Notes under the pieces: model-generated
Told to the model about the DNA's origin: nothing
The model's input: the letters and a program-made list of their open reading frames with translations, nothing else
Database searches by the model: none
NCBI GenBank assembly: GCA_965229625.1
Contig: CBDDJJ010000001.1
Span: 620,001-684,000, forward strand
Source of the DNA: JANQIO01 sp965229625
GTDB lineage: Bacteria > Pseudomonadota > Gammaproteobacteria > Pseudomonadales > Halieaceae
Direction of reading: 5' to 3'
DNA length: 64,000 bases
Position numbers and translations under genes: made by a program
Part shown: positions 1 through 6,281 of the stretch, one piece after another
How the letters are laid out: the number at the start of each line of letters is the position of its first letter
Position numbering within the stretch: the stretch's first letter is position 1

Positions 1-766
1 CAACCACCCTCGCCTGCCAGGCTGGCAGCGCCGTTGCTTGCGGAAAGCGCTGTTGCCAGTCGCCGATATCCTGGGCCACCTTGTTCAGGAACCAGGCTTC
101 ATCATCACAGACATTGAAACCCCAGACTTTCACCGGCAGTTCTGCAAGGGCGGCGCCCAGGGTAAGGCCGGCCTGGGTGCCGCCGGAGCCCGTGGCGCAG
201 ACCCAGTGGGCGGCTTCAATTGCGTGGTTCTGCATATCCAACGCAAGCTCCCGCGCACCGGAGAGATAACCCCATAGCCCCAGTCCGTCGCTGGCGCCCG
301 TGGGAATACACAGCGCGCGGCTGCCCCGGGCGGCGTAGTGGTCGCGCCAGTGGTCAAATAATGCGGGCAATTCAGACACGAACTGCTTGTGCGGATAGTG
401 GCTGACCCGGGCCCCCGCCAGGTGATCCAGTAGCAGGTTGCCGTCCAGGTCCTTCGGTGCCTCACCGCGCAGGATCAGGTGAACCTTGAAGCCCAACCGT
501 GCACCGACCAGGGCCGTGGCTCGACAGTGATTGGACTGCACGCCACCACAGGTAATGAGGGTGTCGCAGCCCTGCTCCCGGGCAGCGGCGGTGACGAATT
601 CGAGCTTGCGCAGCTTGTTGCCACTGATGGCCGTGTCCGTCAGGTCATCGCGTTTGACCCACAGGCGGTGCTTGCCGCCCAGCGTTGCACTTAGTCGTTC
701 AAGGGGCTGGAGCGGCGTGGGTAGCTGCGCCAGTTGGATACGAGAGGGAAACTCGAGACTTGTCAC
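1..766 (-). CDS. PLP-dependent D-cysteine desulfhydrase / ACC deaminase family protein (3' end outside window)
   Basis: Fold-type II PLP enzyme of the D-cysteine desulfhydrase/1-aminocyclopropane-1-carboxylate deaminase family, which deaminates small amino acids to an alpha-keto acid and ammonia. The reading frame was read by hand on the minus strand and runs off the left edge after 255 codons. Visible motifs are KRDDLTD, then SGNKLRKLE (PLP lysine at about residue 51), GGVQSNHCRATA, and the phosphate-binding loop TGSGGTQAG. The GTG start lies one base after the yajC stop, which suggests translation coupled to yajC. D-cysteine desulfhydrase and ACC deaminase cannot be told apart here, because the C-terminal specificity residues are missing. 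Family call is confident; substrate is not. Confidence 0.85.
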   Translation of the reverse strand, partial: MTSLEFPSRIQLAQLPTPLQPLERLSATLGGKHRLWVKRDDLTDTAISGNKLRKLEFVTAAAREQGCDTLITCGGVQSNHCRATALVGARLGFKVHLILRGEAPKDLDGNLLLDHLAGARVSHYPHKQFVSELPALFDHWRDHYAARGSRALCIPTGASDGLGLWGYLSGARELALDMQNHAIEAAHWVCATGSGGTQAGLTLGAALAELPVKVWGFNVCDDEAWFLNKVAQDIGDWQQRFPQATALPAWQARVV

Positions 767-767
767 C

Positions 768-1100
768 CTAGATCGACTTCAGGGTTCCCTTGGGCAGTAC
801 GGCGTTGATATAGGAGCGCTGGAACTTCAATTCTACGTTGTCGGACACCTGCAGCACCACAAAGTTGTCTTCCAGGCGGGTAATCTTGCCGAGGATACCG
901 CTGGTAGTGATGACCTCATTGCCTTTCTCCAGCGCCGCCACCATATCCGCATGCTCCTTCTGGCGCTTGCGTTGTGGGCGAATGGCGATGAAATAGAACA
1001 GCACGAAGAGACCGACGAGAAAAACGATCTGGAACATTTCACCGCCGGCTGCCGGCTGACCCGCCGACTGGGCGTGGGCATTGGCTATGAACAAACTCAT
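768..1100 (-). CDS. yajC: Preprotein translocase accessory subunit YajC
   Basis: 110-residue inner-membrane protein that associates with SecDF at the SecYEG translocon. A single hydrophobic segment spans about residues 23-41 and is followed by the family signature AIRPQRKRQKEH. The cytoplasmic domain carries VITTSGILGKI, typical of YajC, and the length is normal for the family. In most gammaproteobacteria yajC sits between tgt and secD. Here it lies downstream of an exonuclease III gene and upstream of a PLP enzyme, with no sec gene next to it, so it is either relocated or a second copy. Identity is high-confidence; whether it is the only yajC cannot be judged from this window. Confidence 0.93.
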   Translation of the reverse strand: MSLFIANAHAQSAGQPAAGGEMFQIVFLVGLFVLFYFIAIRPQRKRQKEHADMVAALEKGNEVITTSGILGKITRLEDNFVVLQVSDNVELKFQRSYINAVLPKGTLKSI

Positions 1101-1134
1101 TGAAAAACCCCTGTTTACGCGGGCGCTAAATGTA

Positions 1135-1917
1135 TCAGGGCTCTATAACCCAATCAAACACCATGGTGTGTGGGGCGTGGTCCGAGAAGCGCTCGTCCCG
1201 GTAGATCGATGCGCTCACCACCCGGTTTTTCAACCCGGGGGTGATCATCTGGTAGTCCAGGCGCCAGCCCACGTTCTTGGCCCAGGCCTGGCCGCGATTT
1301 GACCACCAGGTGTATTCATCACCGTCCTGGTTGACCAGCCTGAACGAGTCGATGTAGCCCAGTTCGTCATAGACCCGGTCCAGCCAGGCCCGCTCATCTG
1401 GCAGGAATCCGGAATTCTTCTGGTTGGATTTCCAGTTCCTGAGATCAATCTCCTTGTGGCAGATATTCCAGTCAGCGCAGATCACGAATTCCCGGCGCTT
1501 GCGCCTCAGCACCCTGAGGTGATCGTAGAACTGGTCCATGAAACGGTACTTCTTTTGCTGGGCCTCGTCGCTGGAAGACCCGGATGGCAGGTAGAGAGAG
1601 ATGACGCTGAAGCGCTCAAAATCCGCCTGAATGTAACGCCCCTCCCCGTCCAGCGGCTCCCATCCCAAAGTGGTGATCACCTTGCGTGGCTTGACGCGGG
1701 TATACAGGGCCGTGCCGCTGTATCCGGGCTTGATGGCATCGTTATAGGTGCAATGGTAACCCTCGGGCCTGAATACCGGGTCCTCCAGTTGGTGCTCCTG
1801 GGCCTTGGTTTCCTGAATACAAACCACGTCGGCATCCTGCTTGGCCAGCCAGTCGAAGAAGCCCTTGCGGGCCGCCGCACGGATGCCATTGGTGTTACAG
1901 GTGATGATTTTTGCCAT
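1135..1917 (-). CDS. Exodeoxyribonuclease III family protein of the Crc clade, catalytic residues intact
   Basis: 260-residue Exo-Endo-Phos fold enzyme expected to cleave at abasic sites and degrade duplex DNA 3' to 5' in base excision repair. The residues matching the E. coli ExoIII active site are present: Asn8/Asn10 in CNTNGI, Glu36 in QETKA, Tyr109, Asp149 and Asn151 in CADWN, Asp221, and Asp246-His247 in SDHAP. The overall pattern (RRKRREF, PERAWLD, GWRLDYQ, TPGL) is closer to Pseudomonas Crc than to E. coli XthA. Crc itself lost the active site and acts with Hfq in catabolite repression, so this protein looks like the enzymatically competent relative. It lies 34 bases upstream of yajC and is divergent from the MarR gene. 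A Crc-like regulatory side role cannot be excluded. Confidence 0.88.
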   Translation of the reverse strand: MAKIITCNTNGIRAAARKGFFDWLAKQDADVVCIQETKAQEHQLEDPVFRPEGYHCTYNDAIKPGYSGTALYTRVKPRKVITTLGWEPLDGEGRYIQADFERFSVISLYLPSGSSSDEAQQKKYRFMDQFYDHLRVLRRKRREFVICADWNICHKEIDLRNWKSNQKNSGFLPDERAWLDRVYDELGYIDSFRLVNQDGDEYTWWSNRGQAWAKNVGWRLDYQMITPGLKNRVVSASIYRDERFSDHAPHTMVFDWVIEP

Positions 1918-2085
1918 GAAAACCCTGATTCGGTCACGAAAAGCGCAGCATCATACCCCGCCACAGCGGGGCTTGCACCGTGGTGTTGGCAAAACCAACT
2001 ATCCTAATTAAAGTAACAACAATGATGGAAAAAGCAGCACGCAAAACAATTGCGGGGGCTGTAATGGTCTTCAGGGGCAATCACA

Positions 2086-2586
2086 ATGACTACGGAAGGC
2101 GAAACAACAAACAACAGAGCGCGTCTGTCCATCAATCTCGGCCGTCTCCTGCTGGAGTTCGGACGGGACTATGAGCGGCGGGCCATCGAACTGCTGCAGG
2201 AGCGGGGCCATCCGCTAATCCGCCCATCTCACGCCACGGTGTTTGCCAATCTCAGCGAGGGAGCGGTACGCGTAACGGAGCTGGCGGAGCGGGCTCACGT
2301 CACCCAGCAGGCCATGGGCAAGATGCTCAAGGAGATGGAGCGTATTGGCTATATCGTGCGCGACATCGACGGCAGTGATCGCCGGGCCAAGAAGATCCGG
2401 CCCACCCAGCGTGGCCTCGACCTGATGCGCGACAGTATGGAGGTAGTGGACGAGGTGCGGGCATATTACGTCAAGCAGGTGGGTGAAGAGGCCCTTCGCG
2501 ACCTGGAAACCTGCCTGGCCGAGTGTGTGGGGCGCATGGACCTCACCAGCATCAACAGCTGGAAAGAAGACACCCGCGTCGCCTGA
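2086..2586 (+). CDS. MarR-family transcriptional regulator
   Basis: 166-residue winged-helix regulator of the MarR family. The DNA-binding core follows the family layout: RVTELAERAHVTQQAMGKML as helix-turn-helix at about residues 64-83, then ERIGYIVRDIDGSDRRAKKI as the winged hairpin with the usual D-x-R-(A/S)-K pattern, and a C-terminal dimerisation helix. The ATG is preceded by CAGGGG at suitable distance. It is transcribed away from the exonuclease gene and towards the convergent SnoaL/GST/oxidoreductase/P450 cluster. MarR proteins often control neighbouring detoxification genes, so either the exonuclease-yajC side or the P450 cluster could be a target, but no operator was identified. Ligand unknown. 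Confidence 0.88.
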   Translation: MTTEGETTNNRARLSINLGRLLLEFGRDYERRAIELLQERGHPLIRPSHATVFANLSEGAVRVTELAERAHVTQQAMGKMLKEMERIGYIVRDIDGSDRRAKKIRPTQRGLDLMRDSMEVVDEVRAYYVKQVGEEALRDLETCLAECVGRMDLTSINSWKEDTRVA

Positions 2587-2700
2587 CGGCCTCCGTTGGC
2601 GGACACAACGCCGACAAAACCCGGTCAAAACCTATACAAACCCCGGGCATCCGGAGCGGGCTTTTGGCCCGTTGTCGGTTCACGCCCTTTAGCCTTCCGC

Positions 2701-3153
2701 CTACAGGGACATGAAGTCCGGTGTATTGAATACCCAACTTTTTTCCTCCACACGAGACGCAATCCGCCAACCGGACTCGGTACGGCGGTACCTGTCGACG
2801 TACCACAGACCCAGCATGAACAATTGCGACTCGCCGCCGGGCATCGCCATTTCCTGGGGGTTGAAACACATCACGCGGCCACTCGCGGTATCACCATCGA
2901 GTTTGACCTGGATGTTCGCATTGAGGTGCTGATGCGCCGGGAAGGCGGCGGTGGTCAGCGCCTGCTGCAAGAAGGCGATGGTGTCCGCAACACCGCCGAC
3001 ACTGCCGCCAAACACGCTGTAATCGATGTGGGCATCACCAGTGAATACATCTGTGGCAAGCGCATCAAAGTCCTTGGCATCAATAAGTTCGGCATAGCGG
3101 TAGCAGAGGTCCTGGATTTCCAGCCGATCAGAGATTTCCTGTAGGGAGAGCAT
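2701..3153 (-). CDS. SnoaL-like / NTF2-fold protein
   Basis: 150-residue protein with the cone-shaped alpha+beta fold of the SnoaL/NTF2 superfamily, whose members include ketosteroid isomerases, polyketide cyclases and dehydratases. The opening EISDRLEIQDLCYRYAE and the following D-x(3)-FDAL and H-x-DY elements are typical of SnoaL_4-type proteins. An internal ATG at 3153 was chosen over upstream candidates, which would extend back into the gene before it; this start lies seven bases after that gene's stop. It is the last gene of the four-gene set with the GST-like, quinone oxidoreductase and P450 genes, so it may act on an oxidised or enone intermediate. Fold is supported; reaction unknown. 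Confidence 0.75.
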   Translation of the reverse strand: MLSLQEISDRLEIQDLCYRYAELIDAKDFDALATDVFTGDAHIDYSVFGGSVGGVADTIAFLQQALTTAAFPAHQHLNANIQVKLDGDTASGRVMCFNPQEMAMPGGESQLFMLGLWYVDRYRRTESGWRIASRVEEKSWVFNTPDFMSL

Positions 3154-3160
3154 GGCGGTC

Positions 3161-3925
3161 CTAGAAGTCGAGAGGCGTCGTGATATGCCGTGCATAGATG
3201 CGCTGCCGGTGAGCCAGTAGCAGTTTATCGAGGGCGCTCTCAAGCGCCTCTGTCCGGTAGCTGTAGGCAGCGCGCATCTGCTCAGGCATGGGGTTGATGT
3301 CGGCGGGCAGCGGGTCCAGCATCCCGATAAAGTTGGCCAGGTAGAGATCCGCTGCGCTCAGGGACTCACCGACCAGGTAGTCGCTGCCGTTAGCGACCTG
3401 CATCTGTAACTGCTGACTCAGCCACGCGAGGATGTCGACCAGTTTATCTTCACACTCCGCATGGGCGGCCTCCGAGTAGCCGTAACGGTCGGCCATCCGC
3501 TGCATGTAGGGCGGTGCTTCACCACGACCGATAACCATGCCGGTGAGCTGGATACGACGTTGCCAGCCAAGCCCTTCTTCTCCAGCAATTTCGTTACACA
3601 GGCCAACAATCTGCGCCCGTTCCGCCGGGATCGCGCCGAGCAATCGCGGCTCCGGGGCGAGGCGTTCGGCCAGCTGTAGCTGGCCAAGCCAGTGGCAACG
3701 CGGAGCCTCGTTATTCCAGGCGAGGACCGGTGCCGAGGCTTGGCCAGTCCACTCAAACAGCTCCGGGTTCTCTCCGCCCGCTTCCTGGGCAGCCGCCGTG
3801 TAGGCCAGTTCCTTGCTGGTCAGAACAGACTTGAGGGCTTCGCCCCAGGGACCGGGGAGGCCGGCGGTCAACACCAGGCGTAGGCCTGGAAGCTGCCGCG
3901 CCTGGTCCACGGTCACGTATTCCAT
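3161..3925 (-). CDS. Glutathione S-transferase family protein
   Basis: 254-residue soluble protein resembling a glutathione S-transferase: an N-terminal thioredoxin-like half (about 1-95) ending before APEPRLLG, then an all-helical C-terminal half containing the capping-box region GESLSAADLYLANFIGML at about residues 187-204. The N-terminal half lacks an obvious catalytic Ser, Cys or Tyr in the usual position, so it may be a non-classical member or a binding protein. The gene starts one base before the stop region of the upstream quinone oxidoreductase gene (3927), showing tight operon packing. Expected role is handling electrophilic products of the neighbouring oxidative enzymes. The superfamily is likely; activity is unproven. 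Confidence 0.72.
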   Translation of the reverse strand: MEYVTVDQARQLPGLRLVLTAGLPGPWGEALKSVLTSKELAYTAAAQEAGGENPELFEWTGQASAPVLAWNNEAPRCHWLGQLQLAERLAPEPRLLGAIPAERAQIVGLCNEIAGEEGLGWQRRIQLTGMVIGRGEAPPYMQRMADRYGYSEAAHAECEDKLVDILAWLSQQLQMQVANGSDYLVGESLSAADLYLANFIGMLDPLPADINPMPEQMRAAYSYRTEALESALDKLLLAHRQRIYARHITTPLDF

Positions 3926-3926
3926 G

Positions 3927-4910
3927 CTAGGGCTCCCAGCTCAGCACCAGCTTGCCGATGTGGGTACTGGCCTCCATGACCCGGTGCGCCTCACTCGCCT
4001 CCGCATAGGAGAACACCTGATGGATCACCGCCTGCAGGCGACCGTCATCCAGCCAGGGCCAGGCCTGGTGCCGCACCTCGCTAACCAGGGCGGCCTTGAA
4101 CTCCGGCTCCCGGGCCCGCAGCGTAGAGCCGGTAAGCGTCAAGCGCTTAAGCATGACCGGCATCAGGTTGGCGCTGACCTTGGAACCCTGCAGGTAGGCG
4201 ATATTCACGATCCGCCCATTGACCGCCGCCAGTTGGATATTCCGGTCTACGTAGTCTCCGCCCACCATATCGAGGATGACATCCACACCCTGGCCGTCGG
4301 TCGCTGCCAGCAATTCGGCGACGAAGTCCTGCTCCCGGTAGTTGATGCAGCGGGTGGCGCCGAGCGCTTCGCATACTTCCGTCTTGGCGGCGCTGCCGGC
4401 AGTGGCGAATACCGGGCATCCATAGGCGCTCAACATCTGGATCGCCGCAGTGCCAATCCCGCTGCTACCGCCATGGACGAGAAAACTCTCCCCGGGGCGA
4501 ATCGCAGCCCGTTGCATGACATTGGACCAGACTGTCAATACTACCTCTGGCAGGCCGGCGGCTTCTTCGAAGGACAGTTCATCAGGGATCGGCAGGCACT
4601 CCGCAGCAGCGGCTACGGCGCGCTCCGCGTAACCACCGCCAGCCAGCAGTGCACAGACCCGCTCTCCCGGCTTCCAGCTATCTACACCGTCGCCCAGCAC
4701 CGCCACCGTGCCCGAGACTTCCAGGCCAGGCGTGGCCGGGGCACCGGGGGGCGGAGGATAGAAACCCTGCCGCTGGACGATATCAGCACGGTTAATGCCA
4801 GCGGCATGGACGTTGATGAGTACTTCACCGGGACCGGGAACCGGTTCCGGCAGTTCGGTCAGTCCCAAGACCTCGGGACCGCCAGGTTCTGAAATCGCAA
4901 TAGCACGCAT
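3927..4910 (-). CDS. NAD(P)H:quinone oxidoreductase, PIG3 type (MDR superfamily)
   Basis: 327-residue zinc-free medium-chain dehydrogenase/reductase that reduces quinones or other alpha,beta-unsaturated carbonyls with NAD(P)H. The N-terminal GroES-like half carries AAGINRADIVQRQG, the quinone oxidoreductase hallmark, and PGLEVSGTV. The Rossmann half has HGGSSGIGTAAIQ at about residues 145-157 and the conserved GATRCINY segment. Length and motif set match the PIG3/TIGR02824 quinone oxidoreductases. It sits between the P450 gene (24 bases upstream) and the GST-like gene, on the same strand. It may supply a reduction step for products of the P450. General class is secure; natural substrate is unknown. 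Confidence 0.9.
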   Translation of the reverse strand: MRAIAISEPGGPEVLGLTELPEPVPGPGEVLINVHAAGINRADIVQRQGFYPPPPGAPATPGLEVSGTVAVLGDGVDSWKPGERVCALLAGGGYAERAVAAAAECLPIPDELSFEEAAGLPEVVLTVWSNVMQRAAIRPGESFLVHGGSSGIGTAAIQMLSAYGCPVFATAGSAAKTEVCEALGATRCINYREQDFVAELLAATDGQGVDVILDMVGGDYVDRNIQLAAVNGRIVNIAYLQGSKVSANLMPVMLKRLTLTGSTLRAREPEFKAALVSEVRHQAWPWLDDGRLQAVIHQVFSYAEASEAHRVMEASTHIGKLVLSWEP

Positions 4911-4933
4911 GAGCTGCGCCTCTTGAGGCTGTC

Positions 4934-6178
4934 TCAGCTATGCTCCCCGCTCGCGGGCAGAACGTCAAAGCGAATCGGCATCTGCTTGATGCCATTGATG
5001 AAGTTCGAGCGCAGCCAGCGTATGTCGCCGTCGAATTCCGGGTTGGCGATGCGCGCCAGGACTTCCTCGAATATCACCCGCAGCTCGAGTCGCGCCAGGT
5101 GTGAGCCCATGCAGAAGTGTTCGCCGATGCCAAAGGCGCGATGATTGTTGCGGACGTCCTCCCGGCCGGCCCGGGTGATGTCAAAGCGGTCCCCATCTTC
5201 AAACACCGCCTCATCGGCGCTGGCAGCACCATAAAACATGTGGACCTTGTCACCTTTCTTGATTGGCTGTCCGCCAATTTCAGTATCCTCGAGCGCGGTG
5301 CGGCGGAAGGCAATAACCGCGGGGTTGTAACGCAGGCACTCCTCAATGGCGCCTTCCAATAATTCAGGGTGATCCTGCAGGGCCTGGTACTGACCGGTTT
5401 CCATGAGCAGGCGCATGCCGTGACTGGTGACCGTGCGCGTGGTCTCGTTACCGGCCACCACCAGCATCAGGAAGAAGTAGCAGAACTCCTCGTCGGTAAG
5501 CGGTTCATCCTCTACGGTACCGGTCAGCAGTACGTTGACGATATCGTCTTTCGGATTGGCGCGATGGTCAGCGGCCAGTTCCTGGGCAATGCCGAACATT
5601 TCCATCATGGCGACCATGCCGTCTTCCTGGGTGGTGGCCAATTCGGGATCATCCATACCGATCATGATATTGGTGAGTTCGAAGATGCGGCGGCGCTTTT
5701 CCAGCGGAACCCCCATCAGCTCGCAGATGGCAATCAGCGGCAACTCGGCGGCGACATCCTCAACAAACTCGCAGCGGCCACCTTCAATCGCCGACTCGAC
5801 AATGCCCCTGGCCACCTCGCGGAAACGAGGCTCGTAGGAATCAACGGCCTTGGGCGTAAACGCATTGCGCACCAGGCGGCGATACTTGAGGTGCTTGGGT
5901 GGGTCCATGTTGATCAGCTGAAGTTGCATGAACGGCAGGGTTTCCTCGTCGTGTTCATGCAGGAAGCAAGTCTCGACTTCCGAGGAAAAAATTTGTGGGT
6001 TCTTGGACACGTAGTCGAGGTCGGCATGCCGGGTCACCGCCCAGAAACCCCGCCCCTGGGCAGGATCTTCATGCCAGTACACCGGCTCTTCCCGGCGCAG
6101 GTAGCTGAAGGTCTCACGGGGCATCCCGCCCGCGTAGGACTCGGGATCCGTGAGGTCGAAATGGGGGCATGTGGACAT
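4934..6178 (-). CDS. Cytochrome P450
   Basis: 414-residue soluble bacterial P450 monooxygenase. The I-helix oxygen-binding motif AGNETTR lies at about residue 242, the K-helix ExxR is in EECLRYNP, and the haem-thiolate loop is FGIGEHFCMGSHLAR with the proximal cysteine. No transmembrane anchor is present. The sequence style (early NMDPPKHLKYRRLV, LPLIAICELMGVP) resembles bacterial CYPs acting on steroids, terpenoids or hydrocarbons, but substrate cannot be read from sequence. No ferredoxin or ferredoxin reductase gene is adjacent, so redox partners must be encoded elsewhere. It is the first gene of the four-gene cluster with quinone oxidoreductase, GST-like and SnoaL-like genes. Confidence 0.95.
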   Translation of the reverse strand: MSTCPHFDLTDPESYAGGMPRETFSYLRREEPVYWHEDPAQGRGFWAVTRHADLDYVSKNPQIFSSEVETCFLHEHDEETLPFMQLQLINMDPPKHLKYRRLVRNAFTPKAVDSYEPRFREVARGIVESAIEGGRCEFVEDVAAELPLIAICELMGVPLEKRRRIFELTNIMIGMDDPELATTQEDGMVAMMEMFGIAQELAADHRANPKDDIVNVLLTGTVEDEPLTDEEFCYFFLMLVVAGNETTRTVTSHGMRLLMETGQYQALQDHPELLEGAIEECLRYNPAVIAFRRTALEDTEIGGQPIKKGDKVHMFYGAASADEAVFEDGDRFDITRAGREDVRNNHRAFGIGEHFCMGSHLARLELRVIFEEVLARIANPEFDGDIRWLRSNFINGIKQMPIRFDVLPASGEHS

Positions 6179-6252
6179 GGAACCACTCCTCTACATCGCT
6201 GGCACTACGCGGAAAACTATAGCCTATTAGTTAGTAGCCTGCACGGCAAAAA

Positions 6253-6275
6253 GAAAGCGGGCTTTGCCCGCTTTC
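6253..6275 (-). terminator. Rho-independent terminator of the Ig-repeat lipoprotein gene
   Basis: A perfect 10-bp stem, GAAAGCGGGC paired with GCCCGCTTTC, closes a 3-base loop. Read on the minus strand it is followed at once by five T residues. It starts six bases after the stop of the lipoprotein gene at 6282 and lies before the P450 start at 6178, so it should isolate the P450 cluster from lipoprotein transcription. Confidence 0.85.
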
Positions 6276-6281
6276 CTGGGC

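Noticed and set aside
2655..2673. Hairpin CGGGC-TTTTG-GCCCG after the MarR gene
   Set aside because: Only five base pairs and no clear T-run on either strand; not called as a terminator.
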